From assembly GCA_016218805.1 (NCBI GenBank), contig JACRCW010000108.1, positions 1 to 41,667 on the forward strand: a stretch of DNA of 41,667 nt. Reading direction: 5' to 3'. Positions 6,720 through 15,018 of this stretch are shown here, in pieces. A program made the translations under genes and the position numbers. A model generated the notes under the pieces. The model had not been told where the DNA came from, searched no databases, and saw only the letters and a program-made list of their open reading frames with translations. The DNA comes from Deltaproteobacteria bacterium. GTDB lineage: Bacteria; Myxococcota; JACRCW01. Numbering within the stretch: position 1 is the stretch's first letter; each line of letters starts with the position of its first letter.

Positions 6720-9464
6720 ATGCAGAACCTGAGGGTTTTGGGGATCCTGGCTACGACGGCAATGGCCCTTTTTTCAGGCTGCGTAGAGGAGCGCAACACG
6801 GGCAGCTCGTCATCATCCTCATCGTCTTCCTCTTCCTCATCATCATCCTCATCGTCTTCCTCTTCCTCATCATCTTCCTCGTCGTCTTCCTCGTCATCGT
6901 CGTCGTCCGGGGGCGGCTCCAGCGGTCAGGCGGGCAGCAGCAGTTCCGCGGCAACGTCCGCCGGGAGTGGCGGTGCGTCCAGCACGGGCAATGGTTCGTC
7001 CGGCTATGTGTGCAACGCAGAGGCGCCCGTGTGTGCGCCGGCGTGCGGCAGCACCCAGTTGTGCAATTCAGCCTGTTCCTGCGTGGACCTCCCGCCGGTG
7101 GTGGAATTGGGACGGGACAGCCGCTCCAGCACCGTGGACATCAACGTCCAGGACACGGTGGTGGCCGCCGCCAACCGCGACCACGGAAGTGTGAGCTTCC
7201 TGAACACCACCACCAATACGGTGGCTTCCCGCGTCACGGTGCCTGATCCGCGCAGCGTGGTCTTTTCCCCCAGCGGGAGCGTCGTCTACGTGAGCGCGTC
7301 GGACGGAATCCACCGCATCACCGGGGCGGACTCACTGTCTCCCGTGCTGGGCCCCGCCCTGGCGGCCTGCGCGGAGCCACAGGGCATTGCGCTGCTTCCC
7401 AGCGGCAACAGGCTCGTGGTGGCGTGCCTGGAGGGCGTGGTGGTGTGGGTGGACACCAGTTCCGCCAGCCTGTCCGTGACCGCCACGGTGAACCTGCGGG
7501 GCGCGTTGGCGCAACACGGTGGGACGCTCCCGCCCAACGCAGCAGCCGTGGCGGTTGCTGTCACCAACAATCGCGACGGACAGGATGCGGATGAGCGGAT
7601 CGTGGTGCCACTGTTCTACGACGAGCCCGTGGATGTGGCGGGCCCGGCGGACGTGGACGTCGCCGGGGTCGGCGTTGTGGCCGTGCTGAGCGCCGACGGC
7701 TCCCTCACCCACCGGATTGACCTGCTCCCCGAGGCGGACACCGGCTTTGGTGCGGGTGCGTTCATGAATCAGCTCTCCAACGTGTGGGTGCAGGGTGACC
7801 GCGCGTACGTGCTCGCGCTCGCCGCGGGCCCCAAGGGCGCCCCCGGACCCGCCGCAGGCAATTCCAACCCGGACGCCGGGCCCATCGTCGTTGCCGGGAG
7901 CCAGAACACGTTGCCGTTCTTCATCACGCTGGACCTGGCCACGGGAACTGAACTGCACCGCATCAACCTCAACGCGGAAATGCGCGCCAAGGCCGGCGCC
8001 ATCCGGTTTTTCAGCGTCCTCTCCGGGCTTGCCTTTGTGCCGGGAACCAACATTGTCTACGTCACCAGCATTGCCTCAGACGCGCTGGTGCGCATGAAGG
8101 TCAACGCGGATGGCTCGCTGGCACCGGATGGCGGTTCCAACGGCTTTGGGAGCGCGCTCAACAACTTCATCCCGCTGGACAAGGCGCCGTCCGGGGTGAC
8201 CATCAGCCACGGAGTCAGCGGGTTCAAGGGCTACGTGGTCAACGACGTCAGCCGCAGCGTGCAGGTGGTGACGTTTGCCACCCAGGCAGTGAGCGCCACC
8301 GTGGAAAGCGCGCCGTTGCCGGCCGTGGGCAGCACGGAGGAGAAGGTTCTGGCGGGAAAGCGGTTCTTCTTCACCTCCACCGCGCGCTGGGGAAACAACG
8401 GGATGGTGGGCTGCCTGGCGTGTCATCCCGGGCAGGGGGCGCTGTCGGACAACGTCACCTGGTATTTTGCGGCCGGGCCGCGCCAGACCGTCGCGCTGGA
8501 CGCCATGTTCGGCAAGGTGGGTGACAGCGCCAGCGGCGCTCCCAACCCGCTGGATGCGCGCGTGCTCAACTGGACGGCCATCTTTGACGAAATGCACGAT
8601 TTTGAACTCAACGTCCGCGGCGTGTCCGCGGGCGTGGGAGCCATTGTCACGGATCCCGCGCTGGACCTGGCAAAGCGCGTCAACCTTGCCACCGCGGGTC
8701 CCGGCGGCGCCCCCGCACAGTTCCTCCGCAATTCAGCCAAGGTGATTGTGTGTGATGTCAGCGTGAACAAGGACTGGGATGCCATTGAATTGTTCAGCCA
8801 GGGCCTGCGGACCCCGGCGTCACCGCAGACCAACGCCACCGCCATTGCGCGCGGCCGGCTGCTGTTTGACCAGGGAGGGACGGGCGCGCCGGAAGGCGGG
8901 CGCTGCACGCTGTGCCACGCCGGCAGCAAGTGGACCGTGAGCCGGCTTCCCTATGACCCCGCGGACAACACGGGCGGGACGCTGGCGGCGGAGCGAGCGC
9001 GCGCGGTCACCTACACCGGCGGCGCCTTCAACCAGGACACCACCGTGATTGCAGCGGATGACGTCCCTGACGGCACCGGCGTCCCGGTTCCCAAGCTGGA
9101 CCGCGTGGCCTGTGTGCTCAGGCGGGTGGGCACGTTTGACGCCAGCAGTGCGTTTGAGGTCCGCCAGAACATGGCCGCAGGCAACACCGCGCAGGGTGCG
9201 CGCGGGTTCAACCCGCCGTCGCTGCTGGGCGTGCGGTATGGGTCGCCCTACCTGCATGGGGGCACGGTCCGGACGCTCACCGAATTGTTTTCTCCGGCTT
9301 TTGATGCGCACACCACGGCGGGAAACCCCAACTTCCTCGCCAACGCAAACACCCGGACGCAGGACGTGGCGGACCTGGTGGCGTTCCTTGAGTCCATTGA
9401 CGACACGACGGAAGTGTTCCCGATCCCGGCCGGGGCCATCCTGTGCCCGGCGACGATCCCGTAA
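6720..9464 (+). CDS. Poly-Ser-anchored di-heme c-type cytochrome lipoprotein with beta-propeller
   Basis: The 914-residue product has a lipoprotein signal (MALFSGC), then a run of 35 consecutive serines, a Ser/Gly-rich segment and a small Cys-rich patch. Residues about 130-540 look like a YVTN-type beta-propeller, with repeated phrases such as VVFSPSGSVVYVSASDG and LAFVPGTNIVYVTS. The C-terminal third resembles di-heme cytochrome c peroxidase/MauG-type proteins. It has heme sites CLACH (Cys565-His569) and CTLCH (Cys729-His733), followed by NPPSLLGVRYGSPYLHGG, which matches the conserved PSL-G-xxxxPYxHxG region of that family. I infer a lipid-anchored redox enzyme or electron carrier outside the inner membrane. 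The substrate is unknown. No cytochrome c maturation genes are in the window. It appears monocistronic. Confidence 0.9.
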   Translation: MQNLRVLGILATTAMALFSGCVEERNTGSSSSSSSSSSSSSSSSSSSSSSSSSSSSSSSSSSSGGGSSGQAGSSSSAATSAGSGGASSTGNGSSGYVCNAEAPVCAPACGSTQLCNSACSCVDLPPVVELGRDSRSSTVDINVQDTVVAAANRDHGSVSFLNTTTNTVASRVTVPDPRSVVFSPSGSVVYVSASDGIHRITGADSLSPVLGPALAACAEPQGIALLPSGNRLVVACLEGVVVWVDTSSASLSVTATVNLRGALAQHGGTLPPNAAAVAVAVTNNRDGQDADERIVVPLFYDEPVDVAGPADVDVAGVGVVAVLSADGSLTHRIDLLPEADTGFGAGAFMNQLSNVWVQGDRAYVLALAAGPKGAPGPAAGNSNPDAGPIVVAGSQNTLPFFITLDLATGTELHRINLNAEMRAKAGAIRFFSVLSGLAFVPGTNIVYVTSIASDALVRMKVNADGSLAPDGGSNGFGSALNNFIPLDKAPSGVTISHGVSGFKGYVVNDVSRSVQVVTFATQAVSATVESAPLPAVGSTEEKVLAGKRFFFTSTARWGNNGMVGCLACHPGQGALSDNVTWYFAAGPRQTVALDAMFGKVGDSASGAPNPLDARVLNWTAIFDEMHDFELNVRGVSAGVGAIVTDPALDLAKRVNLATAGPGGAPAQFLRNSAKVIVCDVSVNKDWDAIELFSQGLRTPASPQTNATAIARGRLLFDQGGTGAPEGGRCTLCHAGSKWTVSRLPYDPADNTGGTLAAERARAVTYTGGAFNQDTTVIAADDVPDGTGVPVPKLDRVACVLRRVGTFDASSAFEVRQNMAAGNTAQGARGFNPPSLLGVRYGSPYLHGGTVRTLTELFSPAFDAHTTAGNPNFLANANTRTQDVADLVAFLESIDDTTEVFPIPAGAILCPATIP
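6804..6908 (+). repeat. Serine-codon microsatellite, 35 codons
   Basis: There are 35 serine codons in a row, almost all TCN with the order of A, C, G and T third bases varied. A 27-bp unit beginning TCATCATCCTCATCG occurs at 6810-6836 and again at 6840-6866. The tract is suited to strand slippage. Changes by 3 bp alter linker length, while others would frameshift the lipoprotein. Confidence 0.9.
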
Positions 9465-9478
9465 GCCGGGAGCCTGCA

Positions 9479-11806
9479 TTACCGTTTCAGCAGCGCCTCA
9501 AACGGCCGGTTGGCAAAACCCGCCCCGGTGGATGACGGCGGCCGCGGTCCGTCATTTCCGCGCTTTTCTCCGGGCCCGCGCCGCGGCGCGCCGTCCTCGC
9601 GCTTCCCGAACGCGCCGCCCTTGGGGCCCTCCCCCTGCCGCGCGGTCAGCGCAATGCGCTTGCGCACCATGTCAATCTCCAGCACGCGCACCTTGAGCTT
9701 GTCGCCCGCTTGCACCACCTCTTTGGGGTCCTTGATGAACTTGTCGGACAGCTGGCTCACGTGCACCAGCCCGTCCTGGTGCACGCCAATGTCCACAAAC
9801 GCGCCAAACGCGGTCACGTTGGTGACCACGCCCTCCAGCGTCATGCCCGGCTTGAGGTCCTCCATCGTGCGCACGTCGTCGCGGAACGCGGGCGGGGCAA
9901 ACTCCGCGCGCGGGTCCCGCCCGGGCTTCTTCATCTCATCCAGGATGTCCCTGAGCGTGGGCTCACCCACCTCCGGCGTCACGTACTTCTTCCACTCAAT
10001 GCGCCTGGCCAGCTCCGCGTTGCCCACCAGCGCGCCCACTTCCACGCCCAGGTCCCGGGCCATCTGCTCCACCAGCGCGTAGCGCTCCGGGTGCACCGCG
10101 GAGGCGTCCAGCGGGTGCGCACCGCCGCGGATGCGCAGGAATCCCGCGCATTGCTCAAACGCGCGCGGTCCCAGGCCGCTCACCTCCTTCACCTTGGCGC
10201 GGGAGGCAAACGCACCCTTCTGGTTGCGGTACTCCACAATCTTCTTGGCCAAAGACGGGCCAATGCCCGCCACGTACTTCAGCAGTGACGCGGACGCGGT
10301 GTTGATGTCCACGCCCACCTGGTTGACGCAGCTCTCCACCACCTCGTCCAGCTTCTTGGACAGCAACGGCTGGAACACGTCGTGCTGGTACTGCCCCACG
10401 CCAATGCTCTTGGGGTCCACCTTCACCAGCTCGGCCAGCGGGTCCTGCAGCCGCCGCGCAATGGAGATGGCGCCGCGCACCGTCAGGTCCAGGTCCGGGA
10501 ATTCCTCGCGCGCCACGTCGGAAGCGGAGTACACGCTGGCCCCCGCTTCATTGACCATGACGGGGAAGATGCCCTGCTGCGCGCTCTTCTTGAGCACGTC
10601 CCGCACAAACGACTCCGTCTCCCGCCCGTGCGTTCCGTTGCCCACCGCAATGGCCACGGGCTTGAAGCGCTCCACCAGGCCCAGCAGGATCGCTTCGGAC
10701 TTGTGCAGCGCGCCCTCACCCTGCACCAGCATCAGCAGCGTGTGGTCCAGCAGCTTCCCGGTCTGGTCCACCACCGCCACCTTGCACCCGGTGCGCTGCC
10801 CCGGATCAATGCCAATCACCGCGCGCGGCCCCAGCGGCGCCGCCAGCAGCAGCGCGCGGAGATTCTGCGCAAAGATGTCCACCGCTTCGCGGTCCGCGCG
10901 CAGCTTGAGGTCCACGCGCACGTCCGTCTCCACGGATGGCGCGATGAGCCGCTTCCACGCCTCCGCCAGCGCTTGGTCCATCTGTGCGGCCCACGGTGAC
11001 CGCGCATCGCGCTTCATCAGCCGCGCCAGTTCGCGCTGCGCCTTGTCCTCGTCCACGGCAAGCCGCACCCGCAGCACGTTCTCCACTTCACCGCGCCGCA
11101 CGGCCAAAAACCGGTGTGACGGGATGGTGCGGCACGGTTCGCGGAAGTCGTAATACATCTCAAACTTGGTGGGCGCGGTGATATCGGGCGCTTTCTCAAC
11201 GGTGACCTCGCCCTCGTCCAGGAACAGTGACCGGGCAAAGGTGCGCACATCCGCGCTTTCGCTCGCCGTTTCCGCCACAATGTCCCGCGCGCCCTGCAGC
11301 GCGGCTTTCACGTCCGGGACCTCCTTGGCCGCGTCCACGTACGCCGCCGCCTCGGTCTCCGGGTTGCCATCCGGCGGTTGCGCCAACATGCGGAGGCCCA
11401 GCGCCTCCAGGCCGCGCTCCCGCGCGATCATGGCGCGCGTGCGCCGCTTGGGCTTGTAGGGGAGGTAGAGATCCTCCAGTTCCTGCTTCTGCCCGGCCGC
11501 CAGGATGCGCTGGCGCAGTGCGTCGGTCAGCTTTCCCTGCTTGCCAATCTCGTCAAGAATGGTGGCACGGCGCGCTTCCAGTTCCAGCACGTACGCGCGC
11601 TTCTCCTCAATGTTGCGGATCTGCACTTCATCCAGGCCGCCGGTGGCCTCCTTGCGGTAGCGCGCAATGAACGGGACGGTGGCACCGCCCTCCAGCAACG
11701 CAACGACGGAGGCCACGCTTGGGGCGGGCAACTGCAGCGCGACGGCGATGGCGGGGACGGGGTTGTACGGCGGGGAAGCGGTGGCGGTGGAGGTTGCCTG
11801 CGTCAT
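9479..11806 (-). CDS. tex: Tex-family RNA-binding transcription accessory protein
   Basis: 775 residues, full length for Tex. The order seen is: a helical N-terminal domain with GGATVPFIARYRKEATGGLDE and LYLPYKPKRRTRA; a YqgF/RuvC-like domain with IGIDPGQRTGCKVAVVD; a helix-hairpin-helix with ASLLKYVAGIGPSLAKKIVE; and an S1 RNA-binding domain near residues 650-725 (GVVTNVTAFGAFVDIGVHQD). The last 50 residues are rich in Gly, Arg and Lys and probably disordered, an extension beyond the S1 domain. Tex binds nucleic acid in the cytoplasm and affects transcription and stress or virulence phenotypes in several bacteria. It is convergent with the heme lipoprotein gene (14-bp gap) and divergent from the Lys-rich small gene. 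Confidence 0.97.
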   Translation of the reverse strand: MTQATSTATASPPYNPVPAIAVALQLPAPSVASVVALLEGGATVPFIARYRKEATGGLDEVQIRNIEEKRAYVLELEARRATILDEIGKQGKLTDALRQRILAAGQKQELEDLYLPYKPKRRTRAMIARERGLEALGLRMLAQPPDGNPETEAAAYVDAAKEVPDVKAALQGARDIVAETASESADVRTFARSLFLDEGEVTVEKAPDITAPTKFEMYYDFREPCRTIPSHRFLAVRRGEVENVLRVRLAVDEDKAQRELARLMKRDARSPWAAQMDQALAEAWKRLIAPSVETDVRVDLKLRADREAVDIFAQNLRALLLAAPLGPRAVIGIDPGQRTGCKVAVVDQTGKLLDHTLLMLVQGEGALHKSEAILLGLVERFKPVAIAVGNGTHGRETESFVRDVLKKSAQQGIFPVMVNEAGASVYSASDVAREEFPDLDLTVRGAISIARRLQDPLAELVKVDPKSIGVGQYQHDVFQPLLSKKLDEVVESCVNQVGVDINTASASLLKYVAGIGPSLAKKIVEYRNQKGAFASRAKVKEVSGLGPRAFEQCAGFLRIRGGAHPLDASAVHPERYALVEQMARDLGVEVGALVGNAELARRIEWKKYVTPEVGEPTLRDILDEMKKPGRDPRAEFAPPAFRDDVRTMEDLKPGMTLEGVVTNVTAFGAFVDIGVHQDGLVHVSQLSDKFIKDPKEVVQAGDKLKVRVLEIDMVRKRIALTARQGEGPKGGAFGKREDGAPRRGPGEKRGNDGPRPPSSTGAGFANRPFEALLKR

Positions 11807-11943
11807 GGTCCGGTTGGCTTTCCAGAACGGTGAGGGGGCGCGCTGTGTCGAGGAACCACCGGGCCGCTGTCAAGAACCCGCGTGCGCCCGCGCAATGTGT
11901 GTGGGAGGATGCGCGCGGCAGTGAACCTCAAGGAGGCAAGGCC

Positions 11944-12048
11944 ATGGCCAAGGGACAGGAAGGCAAGGGTAAGACCAACAAACCCAAGCTCAGCGCGGCG
12001 GACAAGCAGAAGAAGAAGAAGGAGAAGGCAGCCGCCAAGGGGAAGTGA
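11944..12048 (+). CDS. 34-residue Lys-rich small protein
   Basis: This short gene has an almost ideal ribosome site, AAGGAGG, ending 7 nt before the ATG. The product begins MAKGQEGKGK, continues with KPKLSAADKQ and ends in KKKKEKAAAKGK. It has 14 Lys in 34 residues, no Cys, no aromatic residues and no membrane segment. It is very basic and likely disordered, so RNA, DNA or ribosome binding is plausible. The radical SAM gene starts 18 nt after its stop on the same strand. The C-terminal domain of that enzyme resembles a peptide-recognition element, so a precursor-peptide role must be considered, although the lack of Cys and aromatic residues argues against most known modifications. From memory, similar MAKGQ/Lys-rich mini-proteins occur elsewhere, which would favour a general function. 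Confidence 0.75.
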   Translation: MAKGQEGKGKTNKPKLSAADKQKKKKEKAAAKGK

Positions 12049-12066
12049 TCCACCCCGGCTGACTCC

Positions 12067-13434
12067 GTGCGGGCGCCGGGGGGGCGCCCTGCGCGGGTTT
12101 CGCGCGGTCCCGGCACCACCGTGGTCAATCTCGTCATCACCAACGCGTGCAATCTGGCCTGCCCGTTCTGCTTTGCGTCCGAATACCTGGCGGACGGCGC
12201 GGCGGATGCGGAGCGCATGAGCCTGGAACAGTTCCGGCGTCACGTGGCGTGGGCCGGCGGTGACACGGTCCGCTTCTGCGGCGGCGAGCCCACGGTGCAC
12301 CCGGACTTCCTGGAGCTGCTGGCGCTGGCGTTGGACCAGGACGGGCGGCGCGCGTTCATCATGACCAATGGCGTGTGGCCGGACGCGGTGCGGCGCCGCC
12401 TGGCGGAACTGCCCACCGGCCAGGCCGTGCGCATCACCTACCTGTTCAACGTGCTGGAGCCCGCGTTCTACACGGCGGCGCAGGCGCACATGTTGGACCA
12501 GACGCTGGCCGCCCCCAACCCGCTGGCCATCACGCTGGGGCTCACGCTGCACCGCGCGGACCAGGACGTGGACCACGTGTTCCACCGCGCGCGGCGGCAC
12601 GGCATCCGGCGCATCCGCTACAGCGTCGCCTCGCCCAACGCCACCGACCCGGGGTCATGGTTGCTGGACGCGCGGCGGGATTTCCCCGCGCTGGCAGCGC
12701 TGGTGCACCGCGTGGTGATGGAAGGCCGTGCGCGCGGGCTTACCGTGCATTCTGACTGCGGCTACATCCCGCCGTGCCTGTTCACCGACGCGCAGCGACG
12801 TGACCTGGAGACGCCCCATCCGTCTGCCCCCGGCCCGGCGTACACGTGCAACGGCCCGGTGGACCTGGGTCCCACCGGCGAAGCGTGGCGCTGCTACGGC
12901 CTGTATTCCGTGGTGCGCGCGCACACACGCGAGCACGCGGACGCGGCTTCCCTGCACGACGCGTTTGAGCGCCGCGCGCATGAACTGGGTGACGCGAATC
13001 TCCTGTTTGACGAGTGCGCGGCGTGTGACTGGCGCGCCCGCGGTCAATGTGCGGGGGGCTGCTACGCGCTGCGCGTCACGGCAACGGCGCGCCAGCATGC
13101 CTCCGGTGCCGGGGTGGACCTGGCGGATGATGAGAGCCTGCGTGCCGCGGTGCCGCGGCTGAACGCGGGCGCGTTTCATGTGACGGGCGGGCGCCTGCCG
13201 GTGCTCATGGTGCGCGAAGACGGCGCGTGGGCGCCGCTGGACGCGTCCCCCGTGGAGGAACGCCTGCTCGGCTGTTGCGACGGCGTGCGTGACGTTGGGG
13301 CCCTTGCCGTGGAACTGGCGCGCGGGCTGGGCCGTGCGGTTCCCGTTCCGGAGGTGGCGCGCGCGCTGCGCCGCCTGCAGGGCCGCGGTGTCGTCGGATG
13401 GGTGGCCGCGCCGGGGCGCGGTCCGCTAGCGTGA
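12067..13434 (+). CDS. Radical SAM/SPASM-type protein with C-terminal PqqD/RRE-like domain
   Basis: 455 residues from a GTG start. The radical SAM core has CNLACPFC (Cys28, Cys32, Cys35) for the 4Fe-4S cluster that cleaves S-adenosylmethionine, then FCGGEPTVHPD, the SAM-binding GGEP motif. A Cys-rich region follows, ending in CAACDWRARGQCAGGC (Cys317, 320, 328, 332), typical of SPASM auxiliary-cluster domains. Residues about 385-450 contain LDASPVEERLLGCCDGVRD and a final VARALRRLQGRGVV, which read like a PqqD-type winged helix (RiPP recognition element). Such fusions usually modify ribosomal peptides or proteins. The gene sits between the 34-residue Lys-rich gene and the caspase-fold gene, with 4 nt to the latter. 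No clear ribosome site precedes the GTG, so an in-frame start further downstream is possible. The substrate is unknown. Confidence 0.9.
   Translation: MRAPGGRPARVSRGPGTTVVNLVITNACNLACPFCFASEYLADGAADAERMSLEQFRRHVAWAGGDTVRFCGGEPTVHPDFLELLALALDQDGRRAFIMTNGVWPDAVRRRLAELPTGQAVRITYLFNVLEPAFYTAAQAHMLDQTLAAPNPLAITLGLTLHRADQDVDHVFHRARRHGIRRIRYSVASPNATDPGSWLLDARRDFPALAALVHRVVMEGRARGLTVHSDCGYIPPCLFTDAQRRDLETPHPSAPGPAYTCNGPVDLGPTGEAWRCYGLYSVVRAHTREHADAASLHDAFERRAHELGDANLLFDECAACDWRARGQCAGGCYALRVTATARQHASGAGVDLADDESLRAAVPRLNAGAFHVTGGRLPVLMVREDGAWAPLDASPVEERLLGCCDGVRDVGALAVELARGLGRAVPVPEVARALRRLQGRGVVGWVAAPGRGPLA
13427..13432 (+). promoter_or_regulatory. -10-like element TAGCGT before the caspase-fold gene
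   Basis: TAGCGT lies 6 nt before the ATG at 13439, the spacing expected if transcription starts at or next to the start codon (leaderless mRNA). It overlaps the end of the radical SAM gene. No convincing -35 was found. It may give the downstream gene its own promoter. Confidence 0.4.
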
Positions 13435-13438
13435 GTCC

Positions 13439-15007
13439 ATGCTTGCGCTGATCGCCCTGCTTGCTGGCGCCGCTGTGGACGGCGGCCCCGCCCCGGTGGT
13501 GGACGTCCTGCAGGTGGCCACCTGCCAGTCCCAGGGCGGCGAATACGACGTCACGCTGGAAGGAACCCTGGTGCTGCACCGGGATTTCCTGGACCCCGCG
13601 GTGCCGCCGGAACAGCACGCGCGCGCCGCGGTGCTGCACCAACTCAAGTACGTGTGGGGCTGGCTGCGCACCAACCCGGAGGCCGCGCGGACGCTCCAGG
13701 CGGTGCTCTCCGCCGTGGAGCCGCCCATTGAGGTGCGCGCCATCAAGCCGGGGAAATACGGCCACGCCATGGACATCACGTTCACGGAGGAGAAGCCGCA
13801 CCTGGTGATTGATGACCCCTACCAGGTGCGCGCGCTCAAGCGCGGCCGCACGCGCGTGAATGATCCCGCCCTCATGGTGGACTACCGCGTGGTGTTCCGC
13901 ATGGGGCTGTGCGGTCCTGCGCGTGACCGCGTGAGCACGCTGACCCTGCCGTTGCCGCGTGACCCGTGGCTCATGCACTGGCACGTCCCCCGCAGCCAGC
14001 ACCGCCTGCTGCGCTATTACACCAAGAGCGCCGTCACCAACCCCTGCGCTGACGACGACTACGCGGACCTGCCGCACCCCATCTACTACTGGTACGACTG
14101 GCAGCCCGACCGGCACGGGCCGGACGCCAACCACCGGGCCTTTGATTGCCGGAAGCTCCTCAAAGAAGGCCGGGACTACTTCCCGCACACGCTGCAACTG
14201 GTGCGCGTGGCGGAGCCCACCGGTGATTTCTCCCTGCTGCGGGACGAGCTGGCGCGGGACAGCGGACCGGTGCGCGTGACGCTGCTGTACGGCGTGCTGG
14301 ATCACGAGGTGACCCAGCCCGACGTGGCGGCCCTGGCGGGGGAACTGGGTGCGGGCGCGCCGCTGGCCACACGCGTGGCGCAGGCCCACGCCGCCGCGCG
14401 CCCCCGCGAGCGTGCCGAACGGCAGCTGCTGGCGTTGCTGGAGGACCTGCCGCAGGTGCTGCAGGTGGAGCGGCACACGGCGTCAGCGTCGGATGGGTAC
14501 TTCCACTTTGAGGCCCACGGGACCCTGGTGCGCAGCCGGCGGGCCGTGCGGCTGCGGGCGCACTACGGGCTGACCAACGTGTTCGGTCCGGTGCCGCCCG
14601 CCCACTGGCGCTACGCGCGGGAAGCGCTGGGGCAGGACCACGTTGTCATCTACGTCGGGCACTCGGGCATTGGGGAAAACGTGCGCCTGCTGCAGATTGA
14701 CCGGAACCTGGGCCTGCCGGCGGGACAGTTGGCCGGCGAGATCGCGCACGCGCCCTATCAGCTGGTCGCGTTCCTGAGCTGCTACTCGTACATGTACTTC
14801 GGGCAGGACATGCTGGAGGCGGGGGCCAAAGGCAGGGAATTCGTGTTCACGGGCACCGGGTACGGCCGGGGTGACCGGGGCGCGCTGATGGTGCTGGATG
14901 TGTTGGACCAGGCGCTGGCGCCGGACCGCGCACCGCTGCAGGTGCACTTCCTGGAACCCACGGATTTCATGCTTTTCAAGGCGCGTCACGGCGCCGCGGT
15001 GCGGTGA
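13439..15007 (+). CDS. Caspase-fold (clan CD-like) protein, possibly exported
   Basis: The 522-residue product begins with a short hydrophobic stretch (MLALIALLAGAAVDG) that could be a signal peptide. The N-terminal and middle parts (about 20-330) are unfamiliar, with several Trp/Tyr-rich patches such as HPIYYWYDWQPDRHG. The C-terminal region has a beta strand ending in a His (DHVVIYVGHSGIGENV, His408). Forty residues later comes a strand ending in a Cys (QLVAFLSCYSYMYFG, Cys448), followed by FVFTGTGYGRGDRGAL. This His-Gly/Ser then Ser-Cys arrangement is the hallmark of clan CD peptidases (caspases, gingipains, CHAT, clostripain). I infer a Cys peptidase or a relative of that fold. The start lies 4 nt after the radical SAM gene. 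It is convergent with the glycosidase-like gene, 11 bp apart. Confidence 0.85.
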   Translation: MLALIALLAGAAVDGGPAPVVDVLQVATCQSQGGEYDVTLEGTLVLHRDFLDPAVPPEQHARAAVLHQLKYVWGWLRTNPEAARTLQAVLSAVEPPIEVRAIKPGKYGHAMDITFTEEKPHLVIDDPYQVRALKRGRTRVNDPALMVDYRVVFRMGLCGPARDRVSTLTLPLPRDPWLMHWHVPRSQHRLLRYYTKSAVTNPCADDDYADLPHPIYYWYDWQPDRHGPDANHRAFDCRKLLKEGRDYFPHTLQLVRVAEPTGDFSLLRDELARDSGPVRVTLLYGVLDHEVTQPDVAALAGELGAGAPLATRVAQAHAAARPRERAERQLLALLEDLPQVLQVERHTASASDGYFHFEAHGTLVRSRRAVRLRAHYGLTNVFGPVPPAHWRYAREALGQDHVVIYVGHSGIGENVRLLQIDRNLGLPAGQLAGEIAHAPYQLVAFLSCYSYMYFGQDMLEAGAKGREFVFTGTGYGRGDRGALMVLDVLDQALAPDRAPLQVHFLEPTDFMLFKARHGAAVR

Positions 15008-15018
15008 GGAGGCGCCCG

